DNA of 51,602 nucleotides. Source: Abyssibacter sp. (GTDB lineage: Bacteria; Pseudomonadota; Gammaproteobacteria; Nevskiales; OUC007). Below the pieces are notes generated by a model. The model was given only the letters and a program-made list of their open reading frames with translations. It ran no database searches and was not told the DNA's origin. The stretch lies in assembly GCA_023146115.1 (NCBI GenBank), contig JAGLCS010000107.1, forward strand, positions 1 through 51,602. The letters are read 5' to 3'. Shown here piece after piece: positions 30,464 through 40,031 of this stretch (position 1 is the first letter of the stretch; each line of letters opens with the position of its first letter). Position numbers and translations under genes: made by a program.

Positions 30464-33070
30464 TCAGCCGAGTTCGCTCCGAAACAGGAGTGACTCCGAG
30501 TCTGCATCGAAATCGACCTGCACTGTCGACCCTGGTTCGAAATCACCCGCCAGAATCCGGTTGGCCAGAGGGTTTTCCACCAACTGTGTCAGGGCGCGCT
30601 TGAGTGGCCGCGCGCCATAGACAGGATCGAATCCGGCATCGGCCAGGCGATCCAGCGCGGCATCGCTGAAACGGATGCCGAGGTCGCGTTCCGCCAGACG
30701 CTGGATCAGGCCGCTCGCCTGGATCAGCGCGATGTCTCGAATCTGCGCCTTGGCCAGTGGATGGAACACGACGGCCTCGTCGATGCGGTTGATGAACTCG
30801 GGCCGGAATTGCTGGCGAACCACTTCCATCACCGCTTCGCGGATGGCCGCGTAGTCACCGGCCTCGTCGCCCACGGACAAATCCTGGATCAGATGGCTGC
30901 CCAAATTGGATGTCATCACCACCACGGTGTTGCGGAAGTCCACGGTGCGGCCCTGACCATCGGTGAGACGACCGTCGTCCAGCACCTGCAGCAGGATGTT
31001 GAACACGTCCGGGTGGGCCTTTTCGACTTCATCGAGCAGCAGCACGGAGTAGGGCTTACGGCGCACCGCCTCGGTCAGGTAGCCGCCCTGGTCGTAGCCG
31101 ACATACCCGGGTGGGGCGCCGATCAGCCGCGACACCGAATGCTTCTCCATGAACTCGCTCATGTCGATACGCACCAGGTTGTCGGTGGAATCGAACAGGA
31201 ATCCGGCCAGGGTCTTGCACAGCTCGGTCTTGCCAACACCGGTGGGCCCCAGGAACAGGAAGCTGCCGACGGGTTTGGACGGGTCGGACAGGCCGGCACG
31301 CGAACGCCGGATGGCGTTGGCCACCGCAGTGATCGCCTCGTCCTGGCCGACCACCCGCTCATGGAGCACCGTTTCCATCTGCAATAGTTTTTCGCGCTCG
31401 CCTTCCATCAGCTTGGCGACAGGAATGCCAGTCCACTTGGAGACGATCTCGCCGACTTCCTCGTCGGTGACGCGGCTCTTGAGCAACTGGAACTTGCGTT
31501 GTTCGCCGTCGTCGGCTGCCTGGGCCTCGGCGACCTGACGTTCCAGCGCCGGGATGCGGCCGTACTGCAGTTCAGACATGCGCGTCAGATCACCGGCGCG
31601 GCGCGCATGCTCCAGTTCGATGCGGGCGCGCTCCAGTTCTTCCTTGGCGCTGGATGCGCCCTGGACGCTGGCCTTTTCCGATTTCCAGATTTCCTCCAGA
31701 TCGGAGTACTCGCGTTCCAGCTTGGTGATGTCAGTCTTCAGCGATTCAAGGCGCTTGCGCGACGCCTCGTCGGATTCCTTTTTCAGGGCCTCCTGCTCGA
31801 TCTTGAGCTGGACGATGCGACGCTCCAGACGATCCATCGCCTCAGGCTTGGAGTCGATTTCGATGCGAATGCGGCTGGCGGCCTCGTCGATCAGGTCGAT
31901 GGCCTTGTCCGGGAGCTGGCGGTCGGAGATGTAGCGATGTGACAGCCGCGCTGCGGCGATGATGGCCGGGTCGGTGATCTCCACGCCGTGGTGGACTTCG
32001 TAGCGCTCCTTGAGCCCCCGCAGAATCGCGATGGTGTCTTCCACCGACGGCTCATCGACGACCACCTTCTGAAACCGGCGTTCCAGCGCGGCGTCTTTTT
32101 CGATGTTCTCGCGATATTCATCCAGCGTCGTCGCGCCGATGCAGTGCAACTCGCCCCGGGCCAGAGCCGGCTTGAGCATGTTGCCAGCATCCATGGCGCC
32201 TTCGGCCTTGCCGGCGCCCACTAGGGTGTGGATCTCGTCGATGAACAGGATGATGCGGCCTTCCTGCTTGGACAGGTCCTTGAGCACCGATTTCAAGCGT
32301 TCCTCGAACTCGCCACGGAATTTGGCTCCGGCGATCAGCGCGCCCAGATCCAGCGACAGCAGGCGCCTGCCGCGCAGGCCGTCCGGCACCTCGCCGTCGA
32401 TGATGCGTTGCGCCAGGCCTTCAGCAATAGCGGTCTTGCCGACGCCGGGCCGACCAATGAGCGCGGGATTGTTCTTGGTTCGCCGGGATAGCACCTGGAT
32501 CACGCGGCGGATTTCCTCATCGCGGCCGATGACCGGGTCCAGCTTTCCGGCTTCGGCGCGGGCGGTGAGATCGATGGTGTATTTCTCCAGCGCCTGACGC
32601 TGGCCTTCGGCGTCTGCGCTGTCGACAGGTTCGCCGCCGCGGATGGCTTCGATGGCGCGTGCCAAGGCGTCTTTGGTGCAGCCGGCATCCCGCAATAACT
32701 GACCCGTTTTGGTCTTGTCGTCGACCAGCGCGAGCAGGAACAAGTCCGAGCCGATGAATTCGTCCTTGCGCTGCTGGGCGAGACGATCGGTGAGGTTGAG
32801 GATGCGGGACAGGTCGGCGCTTACCTGAACATCCCCCGTTGCCTGTCCGACCGTGGGCAGGTGATCGATCAGCGCGTCCAGCCGGTTGCGGACGGCGTCG
32901 ACCTGCGCGCCGGATTGAGCGAGCAGCTGCCGCGACGCACCTCCATCCTGATTGAGCAGCGCGAGCAGTACATGCGCCGGGTCGATCTGCGGATGGTCCC
33001 GACCGACCGCCAACGATTGCGCATCGGCCAGTGCCTGCTGGAATTGTGTGGTCAGTTTGTCGGCTCTCAC
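30464..33070 (-). CDS. clpB: ATP-dependent disaggregase ClpB
   Basis: This 868-residue AAA+ chaperone has an N-terminal Clp repeat domain, first Walker A GRPGVGKT (about residue 206), a long coiled-coil M domain (about 400-530, [20 protein letters not shown] and onward), and second Walker A GPTGVGKT (about 605). It works with DnaK to dissolve protein aggregates. The start is GTG ([18 protein letters not shown]), where most ClpB have ATG; GAGG lies about ten bases upstream. It is downstream of hsp20 in the same transcription unit. Confidence 0.97.
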   Translation of the reverse strand: MRADKLTTQFQQALADAQSLAVGRDHPQIDPAHVLLALLNQDGGASRQLLAQSGAQVDAVRNRLDALIDHLPTVGQATGDVQVSADLSRILNLTDRLAQQRKDEFIGSDLFLLALVDDKTKTGQLLRDAGCTKDALARAIEAIRGGEPVDSADAEGQRQALEKYTIDLTARAEAGKLDPVIGRDEEIRRVIQVLSRRTKNNPALIGRPGVGKTAIAEGLAQRIIDGEVPDGLRGRRLLSLDLGALIAGAKFRGEFEERLKSVLKDLSKQEGRIILFIDEIHTLVGAGKAEGAMDAGNMLKPALARGELHCIGATTLDEYRENIEKDAALERRFQKVVVDEPSVEDTIAILRGLKERYEVHHGVEITDPAIIAAARLSHRYISDRQLPDKAIDLIDEAASRIRIEIDSKPEAMDRLERRIVQLKIEQEALKKESDEASRKRLESLKTDITKLEREYSDLEEIWKSEKASVQGASSAKEELERARIELEHARRAGDLTRMSELQYGRIPALERQVAEAQAADDGEQRKFQLLKSRVTDEEVGEIVSKWTGIPVAKLMEGEREKLLQMETVLHERVVGQDEAITAVANAIRRSRAGLSDPSKPVGSFLFLGPTGVGKTELCKTLAGFLFDSTDNLVRIDMSEFMEKHSVSRLIGAPPGYVGYDQGGYLTEAVRRKPYSVLLLDEVEKAHPDVFNILLQVLDDGRLTDGQGRTVDFRNTVVVMTSNLGSHLIQDLSVGDEAGDYAAIREAVMEVVRQQFRPEFINRIDEAVVFHPLAKAQIRDIALIQASGLIQRLAERDLGIRFSDAALDRLADAGFDPVYGARPLKRALTQLVENPLANRILAGDFEPGSTVQVDFDADSESLLFRSELG

Positions 33071-33098
33071 TGGGCTTGCCTCGTAGACATCGATGGGT

Positions 33099-33139
33099 TG
33101 CGCACGGCAGCCGGGGCGGACCCCCGAAAGCCGTGCGCA
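33099..33139 (-). other. hsp20-clpB intergenic hairpin
   Basis: A perfect 10-bp stem, TGCGCACGGC (33099-33108) with GCCGTGCGCA (33130-33139), encloses a 21-base loop that itself holds GGGG/CCCC pairing. It lies 7 bp past the hsp20 stop and 29 bp before the clpB start. With no U-tract it is more likely an mRNA stabiliser or translation control element than a full terminator. Confidence 0.5.
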
Positions 33140-33146
33140 GTCTCGC

Positions 33147-33572
33147 TTAGCTGACCCGGACGGCGATCTGTCGGGGCTGGCTGCTTTGCTTCTTGGCGAT
33201 CTGCACCGTTAGCACACCCTGTGCATAATCGGCTTCGATGGCCTCGTCGTCGGCGACATCGGGCAGACGGAACTGACGGACGAACTTGCCCTGGATACGT
33301 TCGACGCGGGTGAAGCGTCCAGCCTCGTTCGCCACAGCCTCGCGCTCACCTTCCACCGTGAGCACGTTCTTTTCGACACGGACTTCGATGTGTTCAGGGC
33401 TCACCCCTGGAACATCGAGGCGGACGAGATAGTGGCCATCGGTTTCTTCGATGTCCGCCGCCGGCGTCCAGGCACGGCTGGCCTGTTGGCTTTGGCTGGC
33501 ATCCATCCAGCGGTCGAGTTCTTGCGATAAGGCGTTGAACACGCCCACGGGTTCATAGTGCTTGAGATTCAC
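33147..33572 (-). CDS. Small heat-shock protein (Hsp20/alpha-crystallin)
   Basis: This 141-residue holdase has an alpha-crystallin domain at about residues 40-130 ([60 protein letters not shown]) and a C-terminal IxV oligomerisation motif (QIAVRV). The start is GTG at 33572 ([10 protein letters not shown]), with GGAGG seven bases upstream; the longer upstream frame has no such site. It is the first gene of the hsp20-clpB operon, and a sigma-32-type promoter lies about 60 bp upstream. Holdase plus disaggregase is a sensible pair. Confidence 0.94.
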   Translation of the reverse strand: MNLKHYEPVGVFNALSQELDRWMDASQSQQASRAWTPAADIEETDGHYLVRLDVPGVSPEHIEVRVEKNVLTVEGEREAVANEAGRFTRVERIQGKFVRQFRLPDVADDEAIEADYAQGVLTVQIAKKQSSQPRQIAVRVS

Positions 33573-33632
33573 GTTGGACCTCCAGTGTGGTTTCGGTTGA
33601 GTCACCACCGGGCAACGCCGGGGATGTCTGCG

Positions 33633-33660
33633 ATTTGGGGGTTGACAAATCCGGTTCAAG
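33633..33660 (-). promoter_or_regulatory. Sigma-32 (RpoH) heat-shock promoter of hsp20-clpB
   Basis: The minus strand reads CTTGAA (33660-33655), 14 bp, then CCCCAAAT (33640-33633), a close match to the RpoH consensus CTTGAAA-N13-15-CCCCATNT. Transcription would start near 33625, giving a leader of about 53 bases to the hsp20 GTG. Confidence 0.8.
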
Positions 33661-33801
33661 CCCTTGTTTCACAGGCATAAATCCCCATACGTCGGGGTTT
33701 TGGGGTTAGAATCGTGAGTTATCGGGGATCGGCAGACGTTCATGGGTTTGGCTGATTCGGATGGGCCGGAGACGGTCGAGCGCCTGGGTCGACAACGCCG
33801 A

Positions 33802-35295
33802 ATGATGAATTTGTTCAACAGCAGCAGGGTAGGGGCTCAGTGGGCGGCCGCGGGGCGTATGCTGGCGGTTGCCGCCACGGCTGCCTGTGCGCAGGTCGCC
33901 TGGGGCCAGGGTTATCTGGAGCAGGAGGACCCGCGCTGGGTCTCGAGCGACCCCTGGCCCGTCGAGGAGCAGCCTGCGCGGATACCGCCACAGGCATTTG
34001 CAGGCGACCGGCGTGCGCTGCGTCCGCCCACGACCATTGTCATCCCCGATCCCGCGTCTCAACCATTGCGTCCACCGCAGCGGTCTAAGCAATCCAGGCT
34101 TCCAGCCCAGCCCGCGCCGCTGCCTCGCCAGCAGGTGCCCGCGCCAGATGTCGACCCCTATGGTCGCTGGGTGGAATCAACCGCGTCGGCCGATCGCGCC
34201 CGGCGGAACCCGAAGCCGGCGCCCCGTGTTTTCGCCATTCCGGAGCCGCAAATTCTGGGTGGGCCTCGGGCTCGCGGTAGTGCCGGCCAGCACGACGTAA
34301 TCCAGGATAAAGCCGTGCCGTCTGCGCAGACAAATGCGCGCATTTCCGGGTATCGGTCGCTGCCCGCCGAGCGAGCCGTGGCGCCCGTCGACGTCGCGCC
34401 GCAGCTGCAGCGCGCACCGACCGCATCGGAGACGCGGACTCGTGAAAGACCAGCGCCAGAGGTTTTTCCGCCGCTTCGACCAGCCGCAAAGCCACCAGGA
34501 TCGCCCGACGCTGGGCCAATGCAGAGTCGGCTTCCGGCTCCTGCGACGCTGCCGCGACAGCCGGCTGGCTTTGGTCACGACTCAGGTCTGGGGGCAGGCG
34601 ACAGCATTCGAGTCAACGTGTTCGGGCAGCCGGACTTGGCGACCGAAACGGTGGTCGGGGACGACGGTAGCGTCTCGCTGCCTTTGATCGACCGGGTGCA
34701 GGTGGCCGGGCTATCCACCCAGCAGGCCAGTGACCGGGTGGCAGCGGCTTACGAAAGCGGCGGGTTCCTGAAGCAACCGCAGGTCAATATCACCATCGAG
34801 GAGTTGCGCAGTCGCCAGATTTCGGTGCTGGGCTCCGTGGCGTCGCCCGGACGATTCCCGCTTGAATCGTCGACCACTGTGCTCGACGCATTGGCGTTGG
34901 CCGGAGGCATCACTGCCCAGGGGTCCAGAACAGTCGCGCTGGTCCGGCGCGGTGGTGATCGACACCAACGCTATTCGATCAACCTCGACCAGTTACTGAC
35001 CGCGCAAAACACCGGCACCATCGATTTGCAGGCCGGCGATACCATCTATGTCCCGGTCGCGCCGAAATTCTATATCTACGGCGAAGTGCGCCGGCCGGAT
35101 GCGTATCCGCTGCCGGAGTCGATTACGGTGATGCAGGCAATCTCGCTGGGCGGTGGATTGACGGACCGGGGCAGTGATTCCAAGGTCAAGCTGAAACGCA
35201 CGCTTGAAGATGGTCGGACGGTCACGCGCTCGGTCGGGCTGGAGGATCGGGTACAGCCTGACGACGTGATTGTCGTGAAGGAACGTCTGTTCTGA
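33802..35295 (+). CDS. Wza/EpsE-type polysaccharide export protein
   Basis: This protein of about 497 residues has a signal peptide (hydrophobic run MLAVAATAACAQVAWG) and an unusually long Pro/Ala/Arg-rich linker (about residues 40-260). The polysaccharide export domain follows (AGDSIRVNVFGQPDLATETV, then DGSVSLPLIDRVQVAGLS), with two SLBB-like repeats (QISVLGSVASPGRFPL and FYIYGEVRRPDAYPL). Family members form the outer-membrane channel through which the polymer leaves. No strict lipobox was seen. An in-frame ATG at 33742 is an alternative start; neither has a good ribosome-binding site, and 33802 puts the signal peptide nearer the N-terminus. First gene of a four-gene + strand unit. Confidence 0.85.
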   Translation: MMNLFNSSRVGAQWAAAGRMLAVAATAACAQVAWGQGYLEQEDPRWVSSDPWPVEEQPARIPPQAFAGDRRALRPPTTIVIPDPASQPLRPPQRSKQSRLPAQPAPLPRQQVPAPDVDPYGRWVESTASADRARRNPKPAPRVFAIPEPQILGGPRARGSAGQHDVIQDKAVPSAQTNARISGYRSLPAERAVAPVDVAPQLQRAPTASETRTRERPAPEVFPPLRPAAKPPGSPDAGPMQSRLPAPATLPRQPAGFGHDSGLGAGDSIRVNVFGQPDLATETVVGDDGSVSLPLIDRVQVAGLSTQQASDRVAAAYESGGFLKQPQVNITIEELRSRQISVLGSVASPGRFPLESSTTVLDALALAGGITAQGSRTVALVRRGGDRHQRYSINLDQLLTAQNTGTIDLQAGDTIYVPVAPKFYIYGEVRRPDAYPLPESITVMQAISLGGGLTDRGSDSKVKLKRTLEDGRTVTRSVGLEDRVQPDDVIVVKERLF

Positions 35296-35375
35296 CTGCT
35301 CGTACATCGGCCTCTGCCGGATGGTCTGCTATAAGTCACCCATTCCCCGAAAAGCCGGTCCTATACTGACCTCCC

Positions 35376-36506
35376 ATGGCTGACTCAACCAAACCCACTG
35401 TGAAGCGCGGCATTCTGGCGACCCGGATCGGCGGCGGCCGGATCATCGATGCGGAAGCCAGCGAGCAGGATTCCGCACGGCTGAAGCGCACGTTGAAGTC
35501 CGAGCAGGACACGCAGCCCCCCCGTCAGGCGCAGGCGCGCCCCCGCGTGGCGCAGCCGTCCAGCGTTGTGGCGAGCGCCGATAGCCCGTCCCGGCGGCAG
35601 AACAGCGCCACGTCCGTTTCCGTATCCCGTGCTGCTAGCCGTGACCGGGCTGCAGCGACGGCCCCACGTGCCGAGGCGTCGTTCGAGTCGCAGCGTTTGG
35701 CCGGGCCAGAATCGTCCTCAGGGCGGCAGCCGAAGGTCGCTCCGGATCTCCATCCATCAGCAGCGATAGAGAATGGCCCCGAGCAGGCCGCGCCGACGGT
35801 TGGCAACGCTGCCGGCAGCGCGTTGCCGAAGGCGCTCGGGCCGGTCGCCACGATTCATCAGGTGCCGTTGAATCCGGCGCAGGCACTGGTCACAGTGCTA
35901 AGGCCCGAGTCGGCGGAATCTCGCAACTATCGCGGACTGCTGGCCAGGACCATGCCGCGACTCGAGCAGATGAAAAAGCGGGCGGTCGTGGCGTTCGTGT
36001 CTGCAGGGCAGAGTGCCTCTCGTGCCTCCGTGCCGGCCAATCTCGCGGTCATGTTATCGCGGTCGGGACGCCCGACATGCCTTGTCGATGTCGGACTACA
36101 GGCCGGACAGTCGAGCGCGCTGTTCGGTGTCGCTGAGCAAGATGGTCTGGCCTCCTGGCTGGCAGGCGAGTCGGGGCTTTCGGGCTATCAGTTCGATGAG
36201 TTGCCCGAGTTCACCCTGATCACAGGTGGAGCCACTCAGGATCGTGTCTTCGAACGCGTGCTTCATCCGCGGTTCAGGGAGTGGCTGCATGCCGACGCCA
36301 GTCGGCGCGGCACCGTCCTGCTGGATGCGACGCAGGTGGACGGAATCGCTGATGCCCAGGCTGTTGCCTCGGTCGCGGGAAGCGCGATCGTGGTCATCGG
36401 GCGCGATGTGGACCCGGTTTCAGAGACGCGTGCGCTGGTCGCTGAACTGCGGTCGCACGGCGTGGAACTGATTGGAACAGTCTTACTCGATCGAGCGTTG
36501 GCCTGA
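35376..36506 (+). CDS. CpsD/Wzc-like P-loop protein with lost Walker A (putative pseudokinase)
   Basis: In this 376-residue protein residues 1-160 are a low-complexity Ala/Ser/Arg/Pro-rich region. The C-terminal half follows the bacterial tyrosine kinase fold: RGLLARTMPRLEQMKKRAVV, then SAGQSASRASVPANLAVML. Against the family form SAxPGEGKTTVAANLA, the P-loop glycines, Lys and Thr are replaced (Lys to Arg216, Thr to Ala217). Walker A' LVDVGLQ lacks the second Asp of DxD; Walker B LLDATQ keeps its Asp. No C-terminal Tyr cluster exists. It should not bind or use ATP normally and may act as a scaffold for the Wzz/GumC-type protein. Confidence 0.75.
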   Translation: MADSTKPTVKRGILATRIGGGRIIDAEASEQDSARLKRTLKSEQDTQPPRQAQARPRVAQPSSVVASADSPSRRQNSATSVSVSRAASRDRAAATAPRAEASFESQRLAGPESSSGRQPKVAPDLHPSAAIENGPEQAAPTVGNAAGSALPKALGPVATIHQVPLNPAQALVTVLRPESAESRNYRGLLARTMPRLEQMKKRAVVAFVSAGQSASRASVPANLAVMLSRSGRPTCLVDVGLQAGQSSALFGVAEQDGLASWLAGESGLSGYQFDELPEFTLITGGATQDRVFERVLHPRFREWLHADASRRGTVLLDATQVDGIADAQAVASVAGSAIVVIGRDVDPVSETRALVAELRSHGVELIGTVLLDRALA

Positions 36507-37748
36507 ATGTCATCGTCGACTGCAGGAGCCCCGGTGACCGATCAGCCTGCGCTGACGATCTTTTGCCACGATGCCCCCTATCCGCCGCATCACGGCGCCA
36601 GAGTGGACATGTCGCGGCGAATCGAGGCCCTGCATGCGCTGGGTGTCCGCCTGCAGATCGTCGCGTGGTGGTGTGACGGCGGATCGCATGATGCGCTTGA
36701 GCGTTCATTGCGAGCGGTCGCTGATGACGTGCTGGTGCTGGATATTGCGCGGGACCTACCAACCAAGATTCGCAAATCGCTGTTGCTGGCACGTTACCCC
36801 TGGGAAGAGGCCAGTCGCTGGCTGCCGGCTGCCCAGGTGGCGCAGGTGGTCGCTCGTGTCGAGGCGTTTGCGCCCGATGCTGTCCTACTGGACGGGTTGC
36901 ACGGCGCGCGACTGGCCTTGGCTGTCTGCGATCGCTTGGCGCTTCCGCTGTTATACCGCTCGCACAATATCGAATACGTCTATGCGCGTCGGCTTTACGC
37001 CACTTCACGCGGGCGTCAGCGGCTGCGCCGCTTCTTCACGGCCTGGCGGGCCGAACCCCTGGAAACGCGTGTGATCGAACACGCTGCACGGGTGTACGAC
37101 TGCTCTGCGGATGACATGAAATTCTGGGAAGCACGAGGTTATTCCCACTTTCGCTGGCAACCCCCCATCGTGCGTGTCGAAGCGCTGGTTGCCGACGGTC
37201 ACACACCGAGCCATGACGTCGGATTCATCGGCAATCTAACCATGGACAACAACGTTGACGGCATCACCTGGTTTCTTGGCGACGTGCTGCCCCGATTGAC
37301 GGAGCGTCATGGCGCGGTGCGGGTGCTCATCGCCGGCCGATCGCCGGTGCCCGCACTGCAAGCGCTGTGCGAATCCTTGCCGGACGTCACGCTGATCGCT
37401 GATCCCGACGATGTGCGCCCGCTTTATGCGCAGGCCCGAGTCTTCGTCAATCCCGTGCGCCAGGGCAGCGGCATCAAGGTCAAAACCCTGGAGATGCTGG
37501 GATTGGGCGTGACATTTGTAACGACCCGTGAAGGCGCGTCCGGATTGCCCGACGACATACGCGATCAGCTGCCAATTGCCGATGATGCCGACACATTCGC
37601 GGCCGAGCTCCACGCGCAGCTCAGCGCGGCCGACGCCGGCACCGCGGACGCGGTTGCCATACCCGATGTGTTTTCGTCGCAGGCGCAGTCCGTGATCATC
37701 GACGACATTCGTGAACTTAGCCGACCAGCAATTCCAGGAGCGACCTGA
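36507..37748 (+). CDS. GT4-type glycosyltransferase
   Basis: This 413-residue cytoplasmic GT-B glycosyltransferase has the N-terminal acceptor domain (YPPHHGARVDMSRRIEALHA), the linker LLYRSHNIEYVYARRLY typical of the RfaB-like group, and a donor-site C-terminus with RQGSGIKVKTLEMLGLGVTF and the conserved Glu in KTLEM. It probably adds a sugar to the lipid-linked repeat unit. The ATG follows directly after the previous stop. The donor sugar cannot be told from sequence. Confidence 0.85.
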   Translation: MSSSTAGAPVTDQPALTIFCHDAPYPPHHGARVDMSRRIEALHALGVRLQIVAWWCDGGSHDALERSLRAVADDVLVLDIARDLPTKIRKSLLLARYPWEEASRWLPAAQVAQVVARVEAFAPDAVLLDGLHGARLALAVCDRLALPLLYRSHNIEYVYARRLYATSRGRQRLRRFFTAWRAEPLETRVIEHAARVYDCSADDMKFWEARGYSHFRWQPPIVRVEALVADGHTPSHDVGFIGNLTMDNNVDGITWFLGDVLPRLTERHGAVRVLIAGRSPVPALQALCESLPDVTLIADPDDVRPLYAQARVFVNPVRQGSGIKVKTLEMLGLGVTFVTTREGASGLPDDIRDQLPIADDADTFAAELHAQLSAADAGTADAVAIPDVFSSQAQSVIIDDIRELSRPAIPGAT

Positions 37749-37750
37749 CG

Positions 37751-38494
37751 GTGTCGACCCGATTCTGCATCATCGCGGCCCCGAGAACGGGCTCAAACTG
37801 GCTTTGCAGCGTCCTGGACACGCAGCCTGCCGTGGTCTGCCACTACGAAGTGTTTCACCGCTGGGAAATCTACTCGAGTTTCCATGAGCCGCTCCGCAGT
37901 CGGCCGCTACTCTATGCCGGGCTGCGCCTCTATCGAGATCTGATGCCCATGCGGTTTCTTGATGCGTTGATGCAGCGCAGTTTCGCGGCGCATCCGCAGG
38001 CGCAGGCGGCAGGGTTCAAGCTGTTCCCGGGCCATAATCGCCGGGTCTTGCGCGCCATTGTTCGCGACGAGAACTGGAAGGTGATTTTCCTCACCCGAAA
38101 CAATTACCTGGCGCAATACTCGTCCTTCAAAATCGCCAAGGCCTCCGGGCAATGGGCCAAGGGGAATGTGGTGCGACGCGGGTCGGCGAAGAAGAAGATC
38201 CACTTCGACGCCACCGAATTTCGCCGCTTCGCTTCGCGCCGGGACGCCGAAACAACGCGGATCAGTGCGATGCTGGCATCTCGCGAACACGTCCAGCTGG
38301 ACTATTCCGAGATCGCGACGCGCATGCACGAAGTGTTTGAGTTGCTGCATATCGGGGCGCCGGATGGCGACGCATTACGCACCCAGATCGAAAAGCAGAA
38401 CACGAACGATTTGCTCGCCCGCTTCGACAATCCGGATGCCGTGCTGGACTGTCTGTCCGCACAGCAGCAGGCCGATTACCTGGGGACGCGCTGA
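37751..38494 (+). CDS. Sulfotransferase, Stf0-like
   Basis: This 247-residue protein has the 5'-phosphosulfate loop near the N-terminus (CIIAAPRTGSNWLCSVLDTQ, the PRTGSNWL form) and a central VIFLTRNNYLAQYSSFKIAK block matching the 3'-phosphate region of PAPS-dependent sulfotransferases. In an exopolysaccharide locus it probably sulfates a sugar of the polymer or its lipid-linked precursor. The GTG start follows the glycosyltransferase stop by two bases, so they are co-translated. Confidence 0.82.
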   Translation: MSTRFCIIAAPRTGSNWLCSVLDTQPAVVCHYEVFHRWEIYSSFHEPLRSRPLLYAGLRLYRDLMPMRFLDALMQRSFAAHPQAQAAGFKLFPGHNRRVLRAIVRDENWKVIFLTRNNYLAQYSSFKIAKASGQWAKGNVVRRGSAKKKIHFDATEFRRFASRRDAETTRISAMLASREHVQLDYSEIATRMHEVFELLHIGAPDGDALRTQIEKQNTNDLLARFDNPDAVLDCLSAQQQADYLGTR

Positions 38495-38588
38495 GCCGGC
38501 TGTGGCCTGATGTCCGCGGACCGCGCATGGGTGAGCTTGATGGTGAGCGAGTTCGCGCGTAGGTCGCGGCGAGTCAGCGTTTGGTCGT

Positions 38589-40028
38589 TCAATCCGCCTT
38601 GTTCGGCGGTGTGGAGCCCCGCCACTCGTCCAGCGTGATCGTCACAGGCGCGCGATAGGCGTCGCTGAGGCGTTGACGCGGCACGGAGCGGGGGCCTTGT
38701 TCTGCGCCCTCCCAGGTCAGGAAATAGGCCCATCGGACCCCCTGTTCATGCATCGCTTCGGTGTCCGGCGCCCCGCCGACTTCGGTCAATGCAATGAGTT
38801 TGCGGCCGTCGAAGCTGCGGTGGAGCTTTTGCCATTCCGCATTCAGCGTGGCACTGCGGTCCTTGGGGTAGGCATCTACGCCGACGATGTCGACGAATGC
38901 ATCGCCTGGGTACCAGGTCATGTCGAGTTCGGTCGTGAAGCTGTAAACCCAGATCAGGTTATCGAGGCCATGCAGCTCGGTGAGGCGTTGAAACAGCAGG
39001 CGCCATAGACGTTTCAGCGTCTCCGGGCCATGTGCACCCCACCAGAACCAGCCGCCCTCAGCTTCGTGTAGCGGCCTCCAGAGGATGGGGACGCCCGCTT
39101 GCTGGTAGCGGCGCAGCTCGACCGCAATCGCGTCGATATCCCGCAGCAGCAATGCGTAGCGGGGGCTGTCGGGCTGATCCAGCACCTCGGCCAGCGGAAA
39201 CCGGGTGGCCTTCGAGTAGAAGGGGCTGGCGCCGGGTGACCAGTTGCGTGCCTTGTTGTCCGCAGGCGCGTGCCAGTGCCATGCCAGCGAGATCACGTGG
39301 CCAGACTTGGCCGCGGCGAGATAGTCTGCCGTTGTGCCGAATCGCGTCTGAGTGTCCGGCTGCCCCCCGAACGTGAGCCAGTACGGTGAGTAGATCACCA
39401 GGTCGCCGCCGATGATCACCGGTCGTCGCCCCGTGACCGTCTCGATATGAGCGAGTTCCGATGCTTCCTGCTGCCCGCTCAGCGTGCTGTGGCCGTAGGA
39501 TTCCTGCAGACGAGCAAACAGCGCCTGCGTCTGGCGCGATGCCCGGGGTGAAACCAGCGTGGCGGGGACTGCGCGCAGCGGCCGAATGGGCGGGGCCGGG
39601 ACCAGCTCAAGCGCATCGATCTCGTAGTAATGCCAGCCTCCGCCAATCCGGATGATATTGCGGCCTTTCTGCAGTGTGACGAGCCCGGCATCAATCGACG
39701 TAAAGCGGTTGCTGGCCGGCAGCATGATGCGGTTGCTCTCACTGTTGACCGTGAAATCGATGCCTTTCTTGCCGTGGGGTGTCCGGTACCGCAGGCGCGC
39801 TTGCAGCCGTTCCGTGGCCGGGTGCTGGATGGTGAATTCCAGGTAATCGGCATCCGATTTATAGCCTTGGGTGTAACGGTATCCCGAGGCCAGCGGAGAC
39901 CGGCTGCTGCTGACCTGGCCATGGAACTCTGCCTGCTCGGCCTCCAGCGTTAGCGCCGATAGGCCAAGCGAATAGGTGCCGCCCAGTAGCAGGGCAAGCA
40001 GCCGGAGACATGAATGGTTGAGAGGCAT
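38589..40028 (-). CDS. GH26 endo-beta-mannanase with N-terminal carbohydrate-binding module
   Basis: This 479-residue secreted enzyme has a signal peptide (MPLNHSCLRLLALLLGGTYS and onward), a CBM35-like beta-sandwich (about residues 28-140, starting LEAEQAEFHGQVSSS and ending GGWHYYEIDALELVPA), and a GH26 catalytic domain. The acid/base Glu is in RPLHEAEGGWFWWG (about residue 322) and the nucleophile Glu in LIALTEVGG (about 414). GH26 enzymes cut beta-1,4-mannans. Inside an exopolysaccharide locus it probably trims or releases the cell's own polymer, hinting at beta-mannosyl linkages. Last gene of the minus-strand wzz-wzy-wzx unit, three bases after wzx. Confidence 0.9.
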   Translation of the reverse strand: MPLNHSCLRLLALLLGGTYSLGLSALTLEAEQAEFHGQVSSSRSPLASGYRYTQGYKSDADYLEFTIQHPATERLQARLRYRTPHGKKGIDFTVNSESNRIMLPASNRFTSIDAGLVTLQKGRNIIRIGGGWHYYEIDALELVPAPPIRPLRAVPATLVSPRASRQTQALFARLQESYGHSTLSGQQEASELAHIETVTGRRPVIIGGDLVIYSPYWLTFGGQPDTQTRFGTTADYLAAAKSGHVISLAWHWHAPADNKARNWSPGASPFYSKATRFPLAEVLDQPDSPRYALLLRDIDAIAVELRRYQQAGVPILWRPLHEAEGGWFWWGAHGPETLKRLWRLLFQRLTELHGLDNLIWVYSFTTELDMTWYPGDAFVDIVGVDAYPKDRSATLNAEWQKLHRSFDGRKLIALTEVGGAPDTEAMHEQGVRWAYFLTWEGAEQGPRSVPRQRLSDAYRAPVTITLDEWRGSTPPNKAD

Positions 40029-40031
40029 CGT

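Noticed and set aside
33683-33697. CCCC/GGGG hairpin followed by TTTT upstream of the exopolysaccharide exporter gene
   Set aside because: The stem is only four base pairs and no + strand gene lies upstream to terminate; probably chance, or part of the promoter region.
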